A stretch of DNA of 64,000 nucleotides from Ziziphus jujuba (GCF_031755915.1 NC_083388.1:13280501-13344500), one strand, 5' to 3'. Counted from the first letter of the stretch, positions 45,606 to 57,090 are shown. Program-made: numbers and translations. Notes: generated by a model not told the origin, from the letters alone.

Positions 45606-46645
45606 TGATACGAACCTAGGATGACCTGCTCCTAAACCCGTATTATATTAACCCGGATCTTAATTAAGTTCAAGTTCTAGTGGAATTGACCTCAACCCCT
45701 AACCAACCTGTGGTTAGAAACCTTGGTATAATGTAGACGCCACAATAGGGGATGGAAAACCTATTGATAAGTCAAGCTAAAACAACCAATTCGCTAATGG
45801 TGTTTTAGGTGTTCTCAAAGAACAAAGAGATAATTAATCTCACAAGTATTTTCTTAATCAAATCAAAGTTTTATTCGTATTGAAAAATAAGCCTTTAAAT
45901 AGGCTTTGAAAGAAACAAAATAAACCCTAAAAAAAAAAAAACCCTAGGTAAAACCCGGCAACACACATAAAGAAACCTAGTTGGACGCAACTATACTTCC
46001 TTTTCTAATCTAAGTTTAATTAATTAATTCCTTTATATTAAATTAGAAATTAATTAATTTACAATAAAATAAAAACCTTCCTAAAGTTATTTGTCCAGAC
46101 ATTAAATAAATAAAAACCCAAAAAGAAATAAAGTCAATCGCAAATTAGATAACGAGTTGACTTTGACATCTAGGCTGAATTATGCCTTCAACCGGGCTAA
46201 CTTATATCTGCCTGATGTCCGAGCTAACTTATGGCCTATCCGAGCTAACTAATGTCTGGCCGAGCTAACTTGTGTCTGGCCGAGCTAATTGATGTCTGTC
46301 CGAGCTAAGTTGTGTCTGGCCGAGCTAAGTTACAACCGATATCCGAAGTCCGAGATCAAATGTCCGAGGCAAGGCTCCGATGTCCGAGAGAAGGGTGTCC
46401 GATATAAAATGTCCGATGTATGGGTATCCGATGTATCAGCTTCCACCACTTGAATACTTAAAACAGGTCTTTTATCTTTAGGTATGGACAAGCCCTTTTG
46501 AGAATGAATTACTTTCTGGATAAAGGCAGCAAGGTTGTCCTTAAACCTCTTAGCTTGAACCCTAGTGATCGGTCCAGTCTTCATCTGTATCGGATCAGTA
46601 CCCTAGCGAGTTGTCGGTGGTGCGAGCTCGGGCAGGTTTGCATCA
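45606..46645 (-). repeat. 3' LTR of Gypsy-B
   Basis: 1,040 bp, on the plus strand TGATACGAACCTAGGATG...GTTTGCATCA. It contains the coding stretch GPITRVQAKRFKDNLAAFIQ on the minus strand (46500-46581) and a run of ~20-bp repeats. Confidence 0.93.
46211..46332 (-). repeat. ~20-bp tandem repeats in the Gypsy-B LTR
   Basis: Units of the type TGTCTGGCCGAGCTAACT, about six copies. The other LTR has about eight (53211-53368), which accounts for the length difference. Confidence 0.85.
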
Positions 46646-46665
46646 TTCCCCTCCTCTTGAAAAGG
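46646..46665 (-). promoter_or_regulatory. Polypurine tract of Gypsy-B
   Basis: On the minus strand AAGAGGAGGGGAA precedes the LTR start TGATGCAAACC. The coding frame NPFQEEGND runs straight through it. Confidence 0.88.
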
Positions 46666-46673
46666 ATTTGTCC

Positions 46674-47909
46674 TCAAATCGAAGTCATCACCTGCAGCAA
46701 AAGGAGATAAATCAGCAACATTAAAGGTGGCACTAACACTATACTCACCCGGTAAATCAAGTTTGTAGGCATTAGTTTGGATTTCCTTTGTTCAGGAAAC
46801 CTTTCTTTCCTTAAATGTAGCCACACCCAATCTCCAAGTTCAAACACCATTGATTTTCGGCCTTGATTAGCCACCTTTGCATATTGCTCGGTCCTCCTCT
46901 CAATATTTGCTCGTGTCTTCTCATGAATCTGCTTTACAAATTCAGCTTTTTGTTTTCCATCTAGATCAGCACGCTCACTTAAAGGTAAAGGTGTTAAATC
47001 TAATGGAGTCAAAGGATTAAAAACATAAACAATTTCAAATGGAGTAAATTTAGTTGCTGAATGTAAAAACCTATTATTTGCAAATTCAACATGTGGCAAA
47101 CATTCTTCCCAAGTTCTTAAATTTCTACTAATTAATGCTCTCAACAATGCAGACAAGGTTCTATTTACTACTTCAGTTTGTCCATCAGTTTGTGGATGAC
47201 AAGTAGTTGAAAATAATAGCTTAGTACCTAATTTATCCCACAAAGTTTTCCAAAAATAGCTTAAGAACTTAGCATCCCTATCCGAAACAATAGTTCTTGG
47301 CATTCCACGCAATCTCACAATTTCCTTGAAAAATAAATTAGCAATATTGGATGCATCATCAGTTTTGTTACATGCAATAAAATGTGCCATCTTAGAAAAC
47401 CTATCTACTACAACAAAAATTGAATCCTTACCTGTCCTTGACCTAGGCAACCCAAGAACAAAATCCATAGACAAATCTACCCAAGGATAGGTAGGAATTG
47501 GCAAAGGCTTATACAATCCATGCGGCTTCAATGTTGATTTTGTTTTTCGGCACTTTAAACATCTTTCACAAATTCTCTCAACATCTCTCCTCATGTTAGG
47601 CCAATAAAAATGTTCTTGCAGCAAGGATAAAGTTTTTAAAACACCAAAATGACCCATTAAACCACCCCCATGTCCTTGCCGAACCAATAATTCCCTAATA
47701 ATACAATTAGGCACACAAAGTTTGTTTTCCTTAAACAAATATCCCTCAAATATGTAAAATTTATTAAATCCATGTTTCAAACAGGTTTTAAAAATTTCTC
47801 CAAAGTCACTATCATGCTCATAAAGTTCTTTCAATTGTTCAAATCCAAGCAATCTAGCATCTAAGGTAGAAAAGAGTACATACCTTCGGGATAATGCATT
47901 GGCAACCAC
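46674..47909 (-). pseudogene. Gypsy-B integrase, core intact, C-terminus damaged
   Basis: In a 411-residue frame: H2C2 zinc site H80, H87, C117, C120; catalytic D149 (LSMDF), D210 (VSDRDAKF) and E246 ([11 protein letters not shown]), with the D210-E246 spacing of 35. Function in the family is insertion of element cDNA. At the end, KSKLMP jumps to NAYKLD text in another frame. A small deletion between AATGCC repeats removed the GPF/Y block and shifted the frame, so residues after about 383 are out of frame. The N-terminal join to RNase H is also frameshifted. Confidence 0.88.
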
Positions 47910-49150
47910 ATTTTCTTTTCCTTTTTTTGTAGTGGATCACATAGGGAAAGGTTTCAATAAATTCAATCCACTTGGCATGCCTTCGGTTGAGCTTTCCTTG
48001 ACCCTTGATATGCTTCAAAGACTCATGATCTGTATGAATCACAAAATCCTTTGGCATGAGATAATGCTGCCACATCTCCAAAGCCCTCACCACAACATAC
48101 ATCTCCTTATCATAAGTTGGGTAGTTTAGGGCAGCTCCATTTAATTTTTCACTAAAGTAGGCTATGGGTCTTCCTTCCTGCATTAAGACAGCTCAATACT
48201 TACACCCAAAGCATCACACTCAATTTCAAAAGTCTTAGAAAAATTTGGCAAAACTAACAAAGGTGCATTACACAATTTTTCTTTCAACAAATTAAAAGAT
48301 TTTTCTTGTACTTCCCCCCATTTAAAGCTGACATTCTTGGCAAAACTAACAAAGGTGCTCCAATTTTTCTTGACAACTTCATTCAATGGTGCTGCTATGG
48401 TACTAAAATCCTTGAAAAATCTTCTATAAAAGCTTGCCAAGCCATGAAAGCTCCTCACTTGGGTGATAGAAGTAGGAACCGGCCACTCTTGAATTGCTTT
48501 CACCATAGCTTGGTCAACTTTGATTCCTGCAGCACTTACTACAAAACCTAGAAACACAAGCTCTTCTTTGCAAAATTCACATTTTTTAATGTTAGCAAAC
48601 AATCTTTCCTTTCTAAGAACTTGCAAAACTTGCCTAAGTTGATCCCCATGGTCATCCAAGTTTCAGCTATATATTAGAATGTCATCAAAATAAACAACCA
48701 CAAATTTACCAATAAATGGACGCATTACATGACTCAGAAGCCTCATAAAAGTACTAGGTGCATTGGATAATCCAAAAGGCATAACCAACCATTCATACAG
48801 CCCATATTTAGTTTTGAATGCGGTTTTCCATTCATCACCTTCTTTTATCCTAATTTGATGATAACCACTCCTAAGATCAATTTTTGTAAACATGCAAGCA
48901 CCATGCAACTCATCAAGCATATCATCTAATCTAGGAATGGGATGTCTATATTTGATGGTAATGTTATTTATAGCCCTACAATCAACACACATTATCCAAG
49001 AACCATCCTTTTTAGGTACCAACAAAACAAGAACAGCACATGGACTTAAACTCTCACGAATGTATCCTTTATCAAGCAAATCACTTACCTGTTTTTGCAG
49101 CTCCTTTGTTTCTTCGGGATTGCTCCTATAAGCTGGTCTATTCGGTATGG
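47854..49150 (-). pseudogene. Gypsy-B reverse transcriptase and RNase H
   Basis: RT (48663-49079) has [52 protein letters not shown] and the catalytic [15 protein letters not shown] follows at once (48660-48662), where Arg CGA is likely ancestral. The frame continues as [13 protein letters not shown]...FLGFVVS and GLASFYRRF to 48183. A frameshift leads to RNase H (47854-48183) with YDKEMY and [10 protein letters not shown], which ends in a second shift into integrase. Upstream of 49079 the RT start is legible after a stop near 49190. Confidence 0.85.
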
Positions 49151-49187
49151 CAGCTCTTGGAACAAAGTCAATTTGATGTTCTATCCC

Positions 49188-50497
49188 TCAAATGGGTGGT
49201 AGTCCATTTGGAATTTTATTTAGGAAGACATCTCCAAATTCCTTCAAAAGAGAAATCATTGAACTTGGCAATTCAAGTTCTTCAAAGTTAGTTTGATCAT
49301 TAAAATAATTTTCTTTATAAATCATGAACAGCAAAGGTTTCTTGCACTCAATAACCTTATTAATATCCCCTAAACTCAAATAAAAATTGCTACTTAACTT
49401 TTCTTTTCTTTCTTTTTCTCTTTTTCCCTTGGCTTGGCGCACACCTTTGGATTTCTCTTCCTTCTCCAAGCTCTCGGGTTTGCCACTTCCTTTTCCCTCT
49501 CTTTTGGTTTTCCCTTGATCTTTCCACTCAGTATGAACCTTAGAAACCTTACCTTGGTCAGCAACCTCAATCTTACCTTCTTGAAAGGATGGTGAAGCTG
49601 TTGGTGCCATACTTGCTTTTTCCTTGAGCTTTTCGGCTTCTCTCCTTTGTTGCATTTGTAATTAGTCTTTGTAAACCTCTTTAGGCGATAATGGTTCCAG
49701 CTTGACCTTCTTCCCTTTAAACCTGAAAACAATACTATTTTCTTGACTAAAATGAGTAGCATCTTTATCAAATTGCCATGGTCTACCTAATAGTATATGT
49801 CCATAAATCATGGGAACAATATCACACAAGACTACATCCTCATATCTACCTATACTAAATTTACTTTGGCTTGTTTATTTACCCTCATCTCACCACTATC
49901 ATTTAACCATTGTAACGTATAGGGTTCTGGATGTTTAATTGTTTTCAAGCCTAATTTATCAACTACAAGATTACTTATCACATTAGTACAACTCCCACTA
50001 TCTATAATCATGCTACAAATTTTACCTTGTATTTCGCAGCGAGTGTGGAAGATGTTTTCTCTTTGTATCTGCTCTTCATCTTTGTAAACTGCAAGTACTC
50101 TCCTTGAAACCAAACTCAACTCGGCATTAGATGTATCTACAGGTTCAGTTTCATCTTCATTGCAATCCTCCTCTTGCTCGGTTTCAGCCCCACTAGCCTC
50201 ACTCTCGAATTCCACTTCTCCATTACCCTTAATTACCATTATTCTTCTATTTGGGCATTGGCTGGCTATATGTCCTCTTCCTTGGCACTTGAAACAAATA
50301 ATTTCTCTTGACTTTTGAGGTTTAGGTTCAGATTTTACCTCACCTTTAATGGCTTGGACAGATTCGGCTTTAAGTTCCCTTCTTAGCTGGTTAGTAGCTT
50401 CTTCACCAAGCTCGGGCTTCAGCTTGCTTTCATAAGTAGAATTATTTTTCCAGCCACTTGAATTGGACTTCCACTGTTGGAAACACCTCCAAACCAT
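49188..50497 (-). pseudogene. Gypsy-B zinc knuckle, protease and linker
   Basis: The frame 49850-50497 carries the intact zinc knuckle CFKCQGRGHIASQC, the acidic spacer (EQEEDCNEDE) and the protease motif MIIDSGSCTNV. It ends at VNKQAKVNLV by frameshift. A short interval with LLGRPWQFDKDA follows, then the linker frame 49188-49655 (QQRREAEKLKEKASM ... NFYLSLGDIN) to NGLPPI and a stop just before IEHQIDF. Confidence 0.85.
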
Positions 50498-51419
50498 GAT
50501 CTTACACCCCTCCTCTTGAATTGATGCTCTAATTTAATAGCCACATGCAACATCTCCTCCAATTCCACATATTGTTGTAATTCTAGTTAATTGGCCATTT
50601 CACGATTCAAACCACCAAGAAACCTTGCCATGGTTGCTTCTCTATCTTCATTCAAGTTTAATCTCATCATAAGCATCTCCATCTCCTTGTAATAATCCTC
50701 CACGGATCCACGTCCTTGAGATAAAGATTGAAGTCTTTGATGCAGCAACCTATGATAGTGTGATGGTACAAATCGCTTCCGCATGGCTCCTTTCATTTGT
50801 CACCATGTAGTAATCAAGTCATCACCAACTCTCCTTCGGGTGTTTTGCTCATTGGTCCACCATTGGAGTGCATAATGGCCAAACTCCATTGCTGCCAATT
50901 TCACCTTCTTAGCCACTGAATAATTATGGCGGTCAAATATCATCTCCATCTTTTCTTCCCACTCCAAAATGCTTCGGGGTCACTTTTTCCCATGAATGGT
51001 GGGATGTTGATCTTGATATTGCTAAGATTGTCATCTGTTTCTTCCCTCCTATATCTTGCACGGCCAGCTCTATCTTGAACAGCAAAAGTTTCATCCATAC
51101 CTTTCTCAAAGTCTCCACCGAATGGCTCCTCATCAAATTCCTCTCTCGGTCTCTCGCGACCTCCTCGTCCTCGGCCTTGCCCTCCATGGAAATCTTGCCT
51201 ATTTCTTGTATTCGGCATTCCTTGTGAGGCTTCTAGCCTTCCCATTCTTTGATTAATATGCTCAACTTGAGCACTAACCCGCTGTATTGACTCCAAAACA
51301 GCTCTCATGTCCACTTGATCTCCACTCTCGGTAGCTCGGGCATCGCCATGGAATGCTACGGACTCCTCCTCATTGATCCTCAAGGGTGGCTCTCCTCTCC
51401 TCATTCTTGATTTTGTCAT
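50498..51419 (-). pseudogene. Gypsy-B gag
   Basis: The likely start is at 51419, MTKSRMRRGEPPLRINEEES, matching the related gag openings. It has a Gly/Arg-rich stretch (GGQGRGRGGRERPREEF), then NIPPFMGKSDPEAF followed by a frameshift near 50955. RKRFVPSHYHRLLHQRL (50587-50796) and FLGGLNREMAN follow with a stop (Gln to stop near 50589). The next part (ELQQYVELEEMLHVAIKLE) is in frame further on. Confidence 0.83.
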
Positions 51420-52589
51420 GTTAGTATAATAACTCAATAGAAATAAAATAGGACCTTACAATTTTACTCCCTTACGTGTTTCACTCAAATGTGGACTCGA
51501 CACTCGTGTTTGCACACTTGTTTCGGCTTTTAACCTCTTTTAAGCTTACACATTCTTGCCTTTTTCCACTCAATAGATTATCTCAAAGTTCTAATTAAAA
51601 CACCCACAAAACAACAATTAGATCACTAGTATGTTTTAATTAAACTTATCAACAAAACAGAAAGCAAAAGGTAGGCAATACCAAAAGAATCCAACAAATC
51701 CTAATTTTTCGGCTTTCTAGACAAGAAAACACATAAAATAATGGGAAAACGTTGGAATTTTTGAAAACTGCACCAGATGGTAGTAGATTACGAGTTCAAG
51801 AATAAAATTCCAGAAAAAGAAATTGAAATACGAGCAAGAATCAAAGAGAACAAAAATATAGAATAGTTGTTGGTTGTTGTTCTTTGTAATTCAAGTTTTT
51901 GTATCAACTCCTTTAACTAATTTTAATCCAAATAATAAAAGCACTCAAACTCAAATATCCAGCAGCAAAAATAACTGTCCAGAAACTCCAAATATGAAAT
52001 AAATAATCAACACAGCAGCAGTTACAAGAAATTTCCAGCAACAACTTCAACACCAATTTTCAACAAACCGATATATATATATATTTTTTTTATATTCGGC
52101 TTTCTACTTTTTTTTTTCCTTCTCTTTTTCACTCAAAGAACATAAACAACTGCAGTAGCAGGAATAATTACCAAAATTACAATTCCAACTCCAAAACAAA
52201 CACCAAACCTGTGACCTCCCAATCAAAAATTAAAGTGCAGTTTTTTTATTTATTTATTATTTTTTTTTTTTTATATATGTTGCCGCAAAACCTTCTCTCT
52301 TTTTTTTTTTTGAATATATGAATGAAAATATATAAGAATAAAACAGCAAAGGAAAATCAACAAAAACCAAAATTAACAAGAACAACGATAAAAAAAAACC
52401 AACAAAGTAGGAAACAAAAATATGATAAAACTAGGAAATCCTAATTCAACTAGGAATGAATCTTTTTTTTTTTTTTTAACACGCAGAATGTTTATGGGAT
52501 GGATGAAACCTTAACCTAATGCTAAAAGTTTAGAATAACACAAAAACAAATAAAGCAAATAAAGATAGATGAAACCTGAACAAAATTTA
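51420..52589 (-). other. Leader of Gypsy-B
   Basis: Non-coding, with T/A-rich simple tracts near 52078-52130 and 52245-52310. Its layout is the same as the other Gypsy leaders in this window, in reverse. No gene is seen. Confidence 0.7.
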
Positions 52590-52601
52590 GCTCTGATACC
52601 A
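52590..52601 (-). promoter_or_regulatory. Primer binding site of Gypsy-B
   Basis: TGGTATCAGAGC on the minus strand, two bases inside the 5' LTR: initiator tRNA-Met type, undamaged. Confidence 0.92.
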
Positions 52602-52603
52602 AA

Positions 52604-53682
52604 TGATACGAACCTAGGATGACCTGCTCCTAAACCCATATTATATTAGCCCGGATCTTAATTAAGTTCAAGTTCTAATGGAATTGACCTCAACCCCTAA
52701 CCAACCTATGGTTAGAAACCTTGGTATAATGTAGACGCCACAATAGGGGATGGAAAACCTATTGATAAGTCAAGCTAAAACAACCAATTCGCTAATGGTG
52801 TTTTAGGTGTTCTCAAAGAACAAAGAGATAATTAATCTCACAAGTATTTCTTAATCAAATCAAAGTTTTATTCTTATTGAAAAATAAGCCTTTAAATAGG
52901 CTTTGAAAGAAACAAAATAAACCCTAAAAAAAAAAAACCCTAGGTGAAACCCAGCCACACACATAAAGAAACCTAGTTGGCCGCAACTATAATTCATTTT
53001 CTAATCTAAGTTTGATTAATTAATTCTTTTATATTAAATTAGGAATTAATTAATTTATAGTAAAATAAAAACCTTCCTAAAGTTATTTGTCCAGACATTA
53101 AATAAATAAAAACCCAAAAAGAAATAAAGTCAATCGCAAATTAGATAACGAGTTGACGTTGACATCTAGGCTGAATTATGCCTTCAACCGAGCTAACTTA
53201 TATCTGCCTGATGTCCGAGCTAACTTATGGTCTATCCGAGCTAACTAATGTTTGGCCGAGCTAACTTGTGTCTGGCCAAGTTAACTGATGTCTGTCTGAG
53301 CTAAGTTATGTCTGGCCGAGCTAACTGATGTCTGTCCGAGCTAAGTTGTGTCTGGCCGAGCTAAGTTACATCCGATATCCGAAGTCCGAGATCAAATGTC
53401 CGAGGGCAAGGCTCCGAAGTCCGAGACAAGGGTGTCCAATATAAAATGTCCGATGTATGGGTATCCGATGTATCAGCTTCCACCACTTGAATACTTAAAA
53501 CAGGTCTTTTATCTTCAGGTATGGACAAGCCCTTTTGAGAATGAATTACTTTCTGGATAAAGGCAGCAAGGTTGTCCTGAAACCTCTTAGCTTGAGCCCT
53601 AGTGATCGGTCCAGTCTTCATCTGTATCAGATCAGTACCCTAGCGAGTTGTCGATGGTGCGAGCTCGGGCGGGTTTGCATCA
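52604..53682 (-). repeat. 5' LTR of Gypsy-B
   Basis: 1,079 bp, TGATACGAACCTAGGATG...GTTTGCATCA on the plus strand; close match to 45606-46645 with about 40 extra bp in the TGTCTGGCCGAGCTAACT repeat. Confidence 0.93.
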
Positions 53683-54652
53683 GTTACTGCGTCAAAAGCT
53701 ACTATCATTATCACAAGGAAGTAGAATTGTAGAGGACTACTACAAAGAGATGAAGATGCTCATGATGAGATTGAGCATGAATGAGGATTGTGAGGCAACC
53801 ATGGGACAATTTTTGGGAGGTTTGAATTGAGAAATAGCCAACCAAGTGGAGTTACAACAATATGCGGAATTGGAAGAGATGCTTCATGTGGATATGAAGA
53901 TTGAGAACCAATTCAAGAGGAGGGGTACAAGCTCATGGTTTGGAGGAGTTTCCAACAATGGGAGGTCTAATTCAAGTGTTTGGAGAAGCAATCCCACACA
54001 TGACGCACGGCCAAAACCGAAGCAAGGAGAAGAAATTTCCAATCGGCCAAGGAGGGATACAAGGCCAGATTCAATTCAAGCTCCTAGGTTAGAGGGTAAA
54101 TTCGATCCTAAATCCTCTAGAACTAGAGATATTGTTTGTTTAAGTGCCAGGGACGAGGATATATTGCCAACCAATGCCCGAATAGAAGAATTATGGTGTT
54201 GAAAGGTAATGGGGAGTTAGAATTTGAAAGTGAAGAGAGTGAAAAAGAAGTTGAACTTAAAGAGGAAGAAATTGATGTTGAAGAACATGAAGAAGCCGAG
54301 ACTCTCAAAGCTTCAAAAGCTAAATTAAGCTTGGTTACAATAAGGGTTCTAACCGTATACAAAGATGAAGCCCAAGTCCAAAGAGAGAACATCATCAATA
54401 CCTAATGTGAAATCCAAGGTAAAATTTGTAGTATGATAATTAATAGCAGAAGTTGTGCTAATGTAATTAGTAATGTGATAGTTGAGAAATTAGAGTTAAC
54501 AACCATTAAACATTCCAAACCATATAGATTACAATCACTTAATGGTAGTGGTGAGATAAAACTAAAGATGCCATTATGAAAGTAATGCCATGGTACAGAG
54601 AATTCCATTGTATTTAAATTTAAAGAAAAGTAGATCAAGCTGGAGCCATTAT
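53683..54652 (+). pseudogene. Gypsy-A gag and protease, distal part
   Basis: It resumes the gag interrupted at 45605: SLSQGSRIVEDYYKEM, ELQQYAELEEMLHV, IENQFKRRGTSSWF. A frameshift lies at the zinc knuckle (FKCQGRGYIANQC, 54136 on), then an acidic spacer. The protease motif reads IINSRSCANV: the catalytic Asp-Ser-Gly has become Asn-Ser-Arg. A deletion joins SLNGSGEIKL to a fragment of the linker, ending in AAGCTGGAGCCATTA where the next LTR begins. Confidence 0.85.
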
Positions 54653-55766
54653 AATACGAACTTAGGTCAACATACCACCTATATTATATTAGTTCCGATC
54701 CCAATTAAGTTTAGATTTTAATGGAATGACCTCAACCCCTAACCAACCTATGATTAGAAACCTTGGTATAATAAAGATGCCATAATAGATGATAGATATC
54801 CTATTGATAAGTCAAAGCGAAAACACACACTCTTTAATGATGTTTTAGGTGTTCAAAAAGAACAAAGAGAAATTCAATCTCACAAAATAATTTCTTAATA
54901 AAGGTGTGTTCTTCCCCAAAAATAATCCCTTAAATAGGCTAGAAAATAACAAAATAAAACCCTAATTATCTAGGCAAAACCGGCCACCAAAGAACAAGAT
55001 ACCTATCTTGGCTGAAATTCACCTCCTTTCCTAATCTAATTTGGATTAGTTAATTCCTTTATTTTGAATTAGGAATTAATTAATTTACAATGAAAATAAT
55101 AAAATAATAACTTTTCTAAGTTGATTTGTCCAGCAAATAAATAAATAAAAACTAAATAAAAAGCTAATTTCCGAAAATAAAAAGTTAAAATCAAATTAGG
55201 AAACAAATTGACTATCTTTTTAAATAAGCTAACTTTGATCAATCTCCAGCTTGTTTGGGCTCCAAATCAGCTTCCATATGCCATTTATGATGCCAAATAT
55301 GATTAATAATGATTCCCACACGTTGCCCCTTGATTGGAATAAGTCAAACAAGAAGAAAAGTCAAAGTCACAGGCTAAACAATAGATTTTCAGCCAAATTA
55401 AGATGCTGTCCGTACAAGTCCTTTTTAGATGCTTTTGATTTTTCCTTGGCTGGATTCCATGTCCTATTAATGATATTCATTGAGTTCATGAAGTGTTGGA
55501 ACCATTCCTTACTGCCTGGAGTCCAAATTTGCACTAAAATAGCTATTCGGGTCTGTATCGGCTTCAACTACTCGGATGCTTAGAAAAGGCTTTGTGTCTT
55601 CGAGTATGTACAAGCTCTTTTAAGAATTAACTACTCCCTGTATAAATGCTTCCAGGTTGTCCTTAAACCTCTTGGCTTGAGCCCTAGTGATTGGCCCGGT
55701 CTTTATTCGTATCGGGTCAGCACCCAGCGAGTTGTCGATTATGCGGGCTTGGGTGGATTCTCATCA
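54653..55766 (-). repeat. LTR 'F', minus orientation, boundary of Gypsy-C
   Basis: On the plus strand it begins TAATACGAACTTAGG (consensus TGATACGAACCTAGG) and ends GGATTCTCATCA. It includes a GPITRAQAKRFKDNL-like stretch on the minus strand (55640-55710). It differs clearly from the other Gypsy-C LTR at 63163. On its right it abuts protease sequence directly, with neither polypurine tract nor pol in between. It may be the 3' LTR of a deleted element or a solo LTR; flanks CCATT (54647-54651) and ACATT (55767-55771) match at four of five bases. Confidence 0.8.
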
Positions 55767-57090
55767 ACATTACTAATTACATTAGCACAACTTCCACTAT
55801 AAATATCATACTACAAATTTTACCTTGAATTTCACATCGGGTATGGAAGATGTTCTCTCTTTAAACTTGGTCTTCATCCTTATATATGATTAGAACCCTC
55901 CTTGCTATAAAGTTCAATTGGACTTTTGATTCTTTAAGCGTCTCGACTTTTTCTTGCTCTTCAGCTCTAATTTCATCAACAAATTCGGTCTCTCCCTTGA
56001 ATTCTTCACTTTCTAACTCCAACTATCTATTGCCTTTTAGCACCCTTATTATTCGATTCAGACATTGATTAGCAACATGTTCTCGACTTTGGCACTCAAA
56101 ACAAACAATGTCTCGAGTTCTAGAAGGTTTAGGTTCATATTTACCTTCAAACTTTGTTGCTTGTGCAGGTTTGACCTTAACCTCCCTTCGTAGCCGATTG
56201 GTACTCTCATCTCCTTGATTCGGTTTTGTCCTTGCTTCATAGGTGGGATTGCTTCTCCGAACATTTGAATTGGTTTTCAATCTTGATAGCCACATGAAGC
56301 ATCTCCTCCAATTCTACATATTGTTGTAACTCCACTTGGTTGGCTATCTCACGATTCAACCAACCCAAAACTATGCCATGGTTGCCTCACGATCCTCATT
56401 CATGCTCAACCTCATCATGAGCATCTCCATCAAGATGGTAATCTTCTGCGGTCCTACTTTCTTGATTCAATGATTGAAGTCTTTGATGTAGCTACCTATG
56501 ATAGTGAGTCGGCACAAATCTCTTCCTCATCGCTCTTTTCATTTGTTGCCAACTAGTAATCAATTCATCACCAACTCTCCTTCGGGTACTTTGCTCATTA
56601 GTAAACCATTGGATTGCATAATGACCAAATTCCAAAGCGGCCAATTTCACTTTCTTTGCCTCAAAATAGTTATGGCAATCAAATAAATGGTGGGATATTC
56701 ATTTTAACATTCCCAAGGTCATCATCCTCATCTCTAACTTGCCACCCATGGTTTTGCTTTCCTTGGAATGCAAAAATAGCATCAAACTCCTCCTCTAGAT
56801 TGTCTCTCAAATCCTACCGTAGAACATCTACGGCCTCCTTGACCTCGTCCTTGGCCTCCATTGAAATCCATCATAGGATTCGACCCACCTTGTGAATTCC
56901 CAAATCTGTCCACTCTTTGATCTCGGTGGTCAAAGCAAGCATTCATCCTTTGGAGTTGTTCTAAAACCGCCAACATGTCGGTATGTTCACCTCCACTTCC
57001 TGTAGCTCTAGAATCCCCTTTGAATCCCATGGACTCCTCTTCATTAACTCTGAAGGAGCCATCTCCTCTTCTCATTCTTGAATCTACCAT
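55767..57090 (-). pseudogene. Gypsy-C gag and protease start, broken
   Basis: The likely gag start is at 57090, MVDSRMRRGDGSFRVNEEES. The order continues with AVLEQLQRMNACFDH, a shifted Gly-rich part, degraded capsid (56290-56700) and the zinc knuckle CFECQSREHVANQC (56085-56130; CX2CX4HX4C kept). The protease is cut off within its active-site region (SGSCANVISN) exactly at the LTR border 55767. Pol is absent. Confidence 0.82.

Larger units (their letters stand above)
45606..53682 (-). mobile_element. Gypsy-B: full-length, relatively young Ty3/Gypsy element on the minus strand
   Basis: LTRs lie at 45606-46645 and 52604-53682, with the perfect 5-bp duplication GTTAC (45601-45605, 53683-53687). 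A primer site is beside the right LTR and a polypurine tract beside the left one. All domains are present in Gypsy order: gag, zinc knuckle, protease, RT, RNase H, integrase. Damage is limited to a few stops and frameshifts. The LTRs differ mainly by a 39-bp repeat-number change and scattered substitutions, so the insertion is recent relative to Gypsy-1. Confidence 0.95.
42607..54652 (+). mobile_element. Gypsy-A: Ty3/Gypsy element, interrupted by Gypsy-B and truncated by Gypsy-C
   Basis: It consists of an LTR (42607-43783), a leader, and gag-protease split into 44931-45605 and 53688-54652. Joined across Gypsy-B, the capsid text is continuous (HYHRLL / LLRQKLLSLSQGSR, sharing the duplicated GTTAC). 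The element stops at a point in the linker after the protease where the Gypsy-C/F LTR begins. RT, integrase and the 3' LTR are not in the window. Confidence 0.88.

Noticed and set aside
54653..55766. Simple assignment of LTR F as a solo LTR
   Set aside because: Flanks match at four of five bases only if the LTR start is shifted by one, and the two sides do not join into one pre-insertion sequence. It is left open as a rearranged border.
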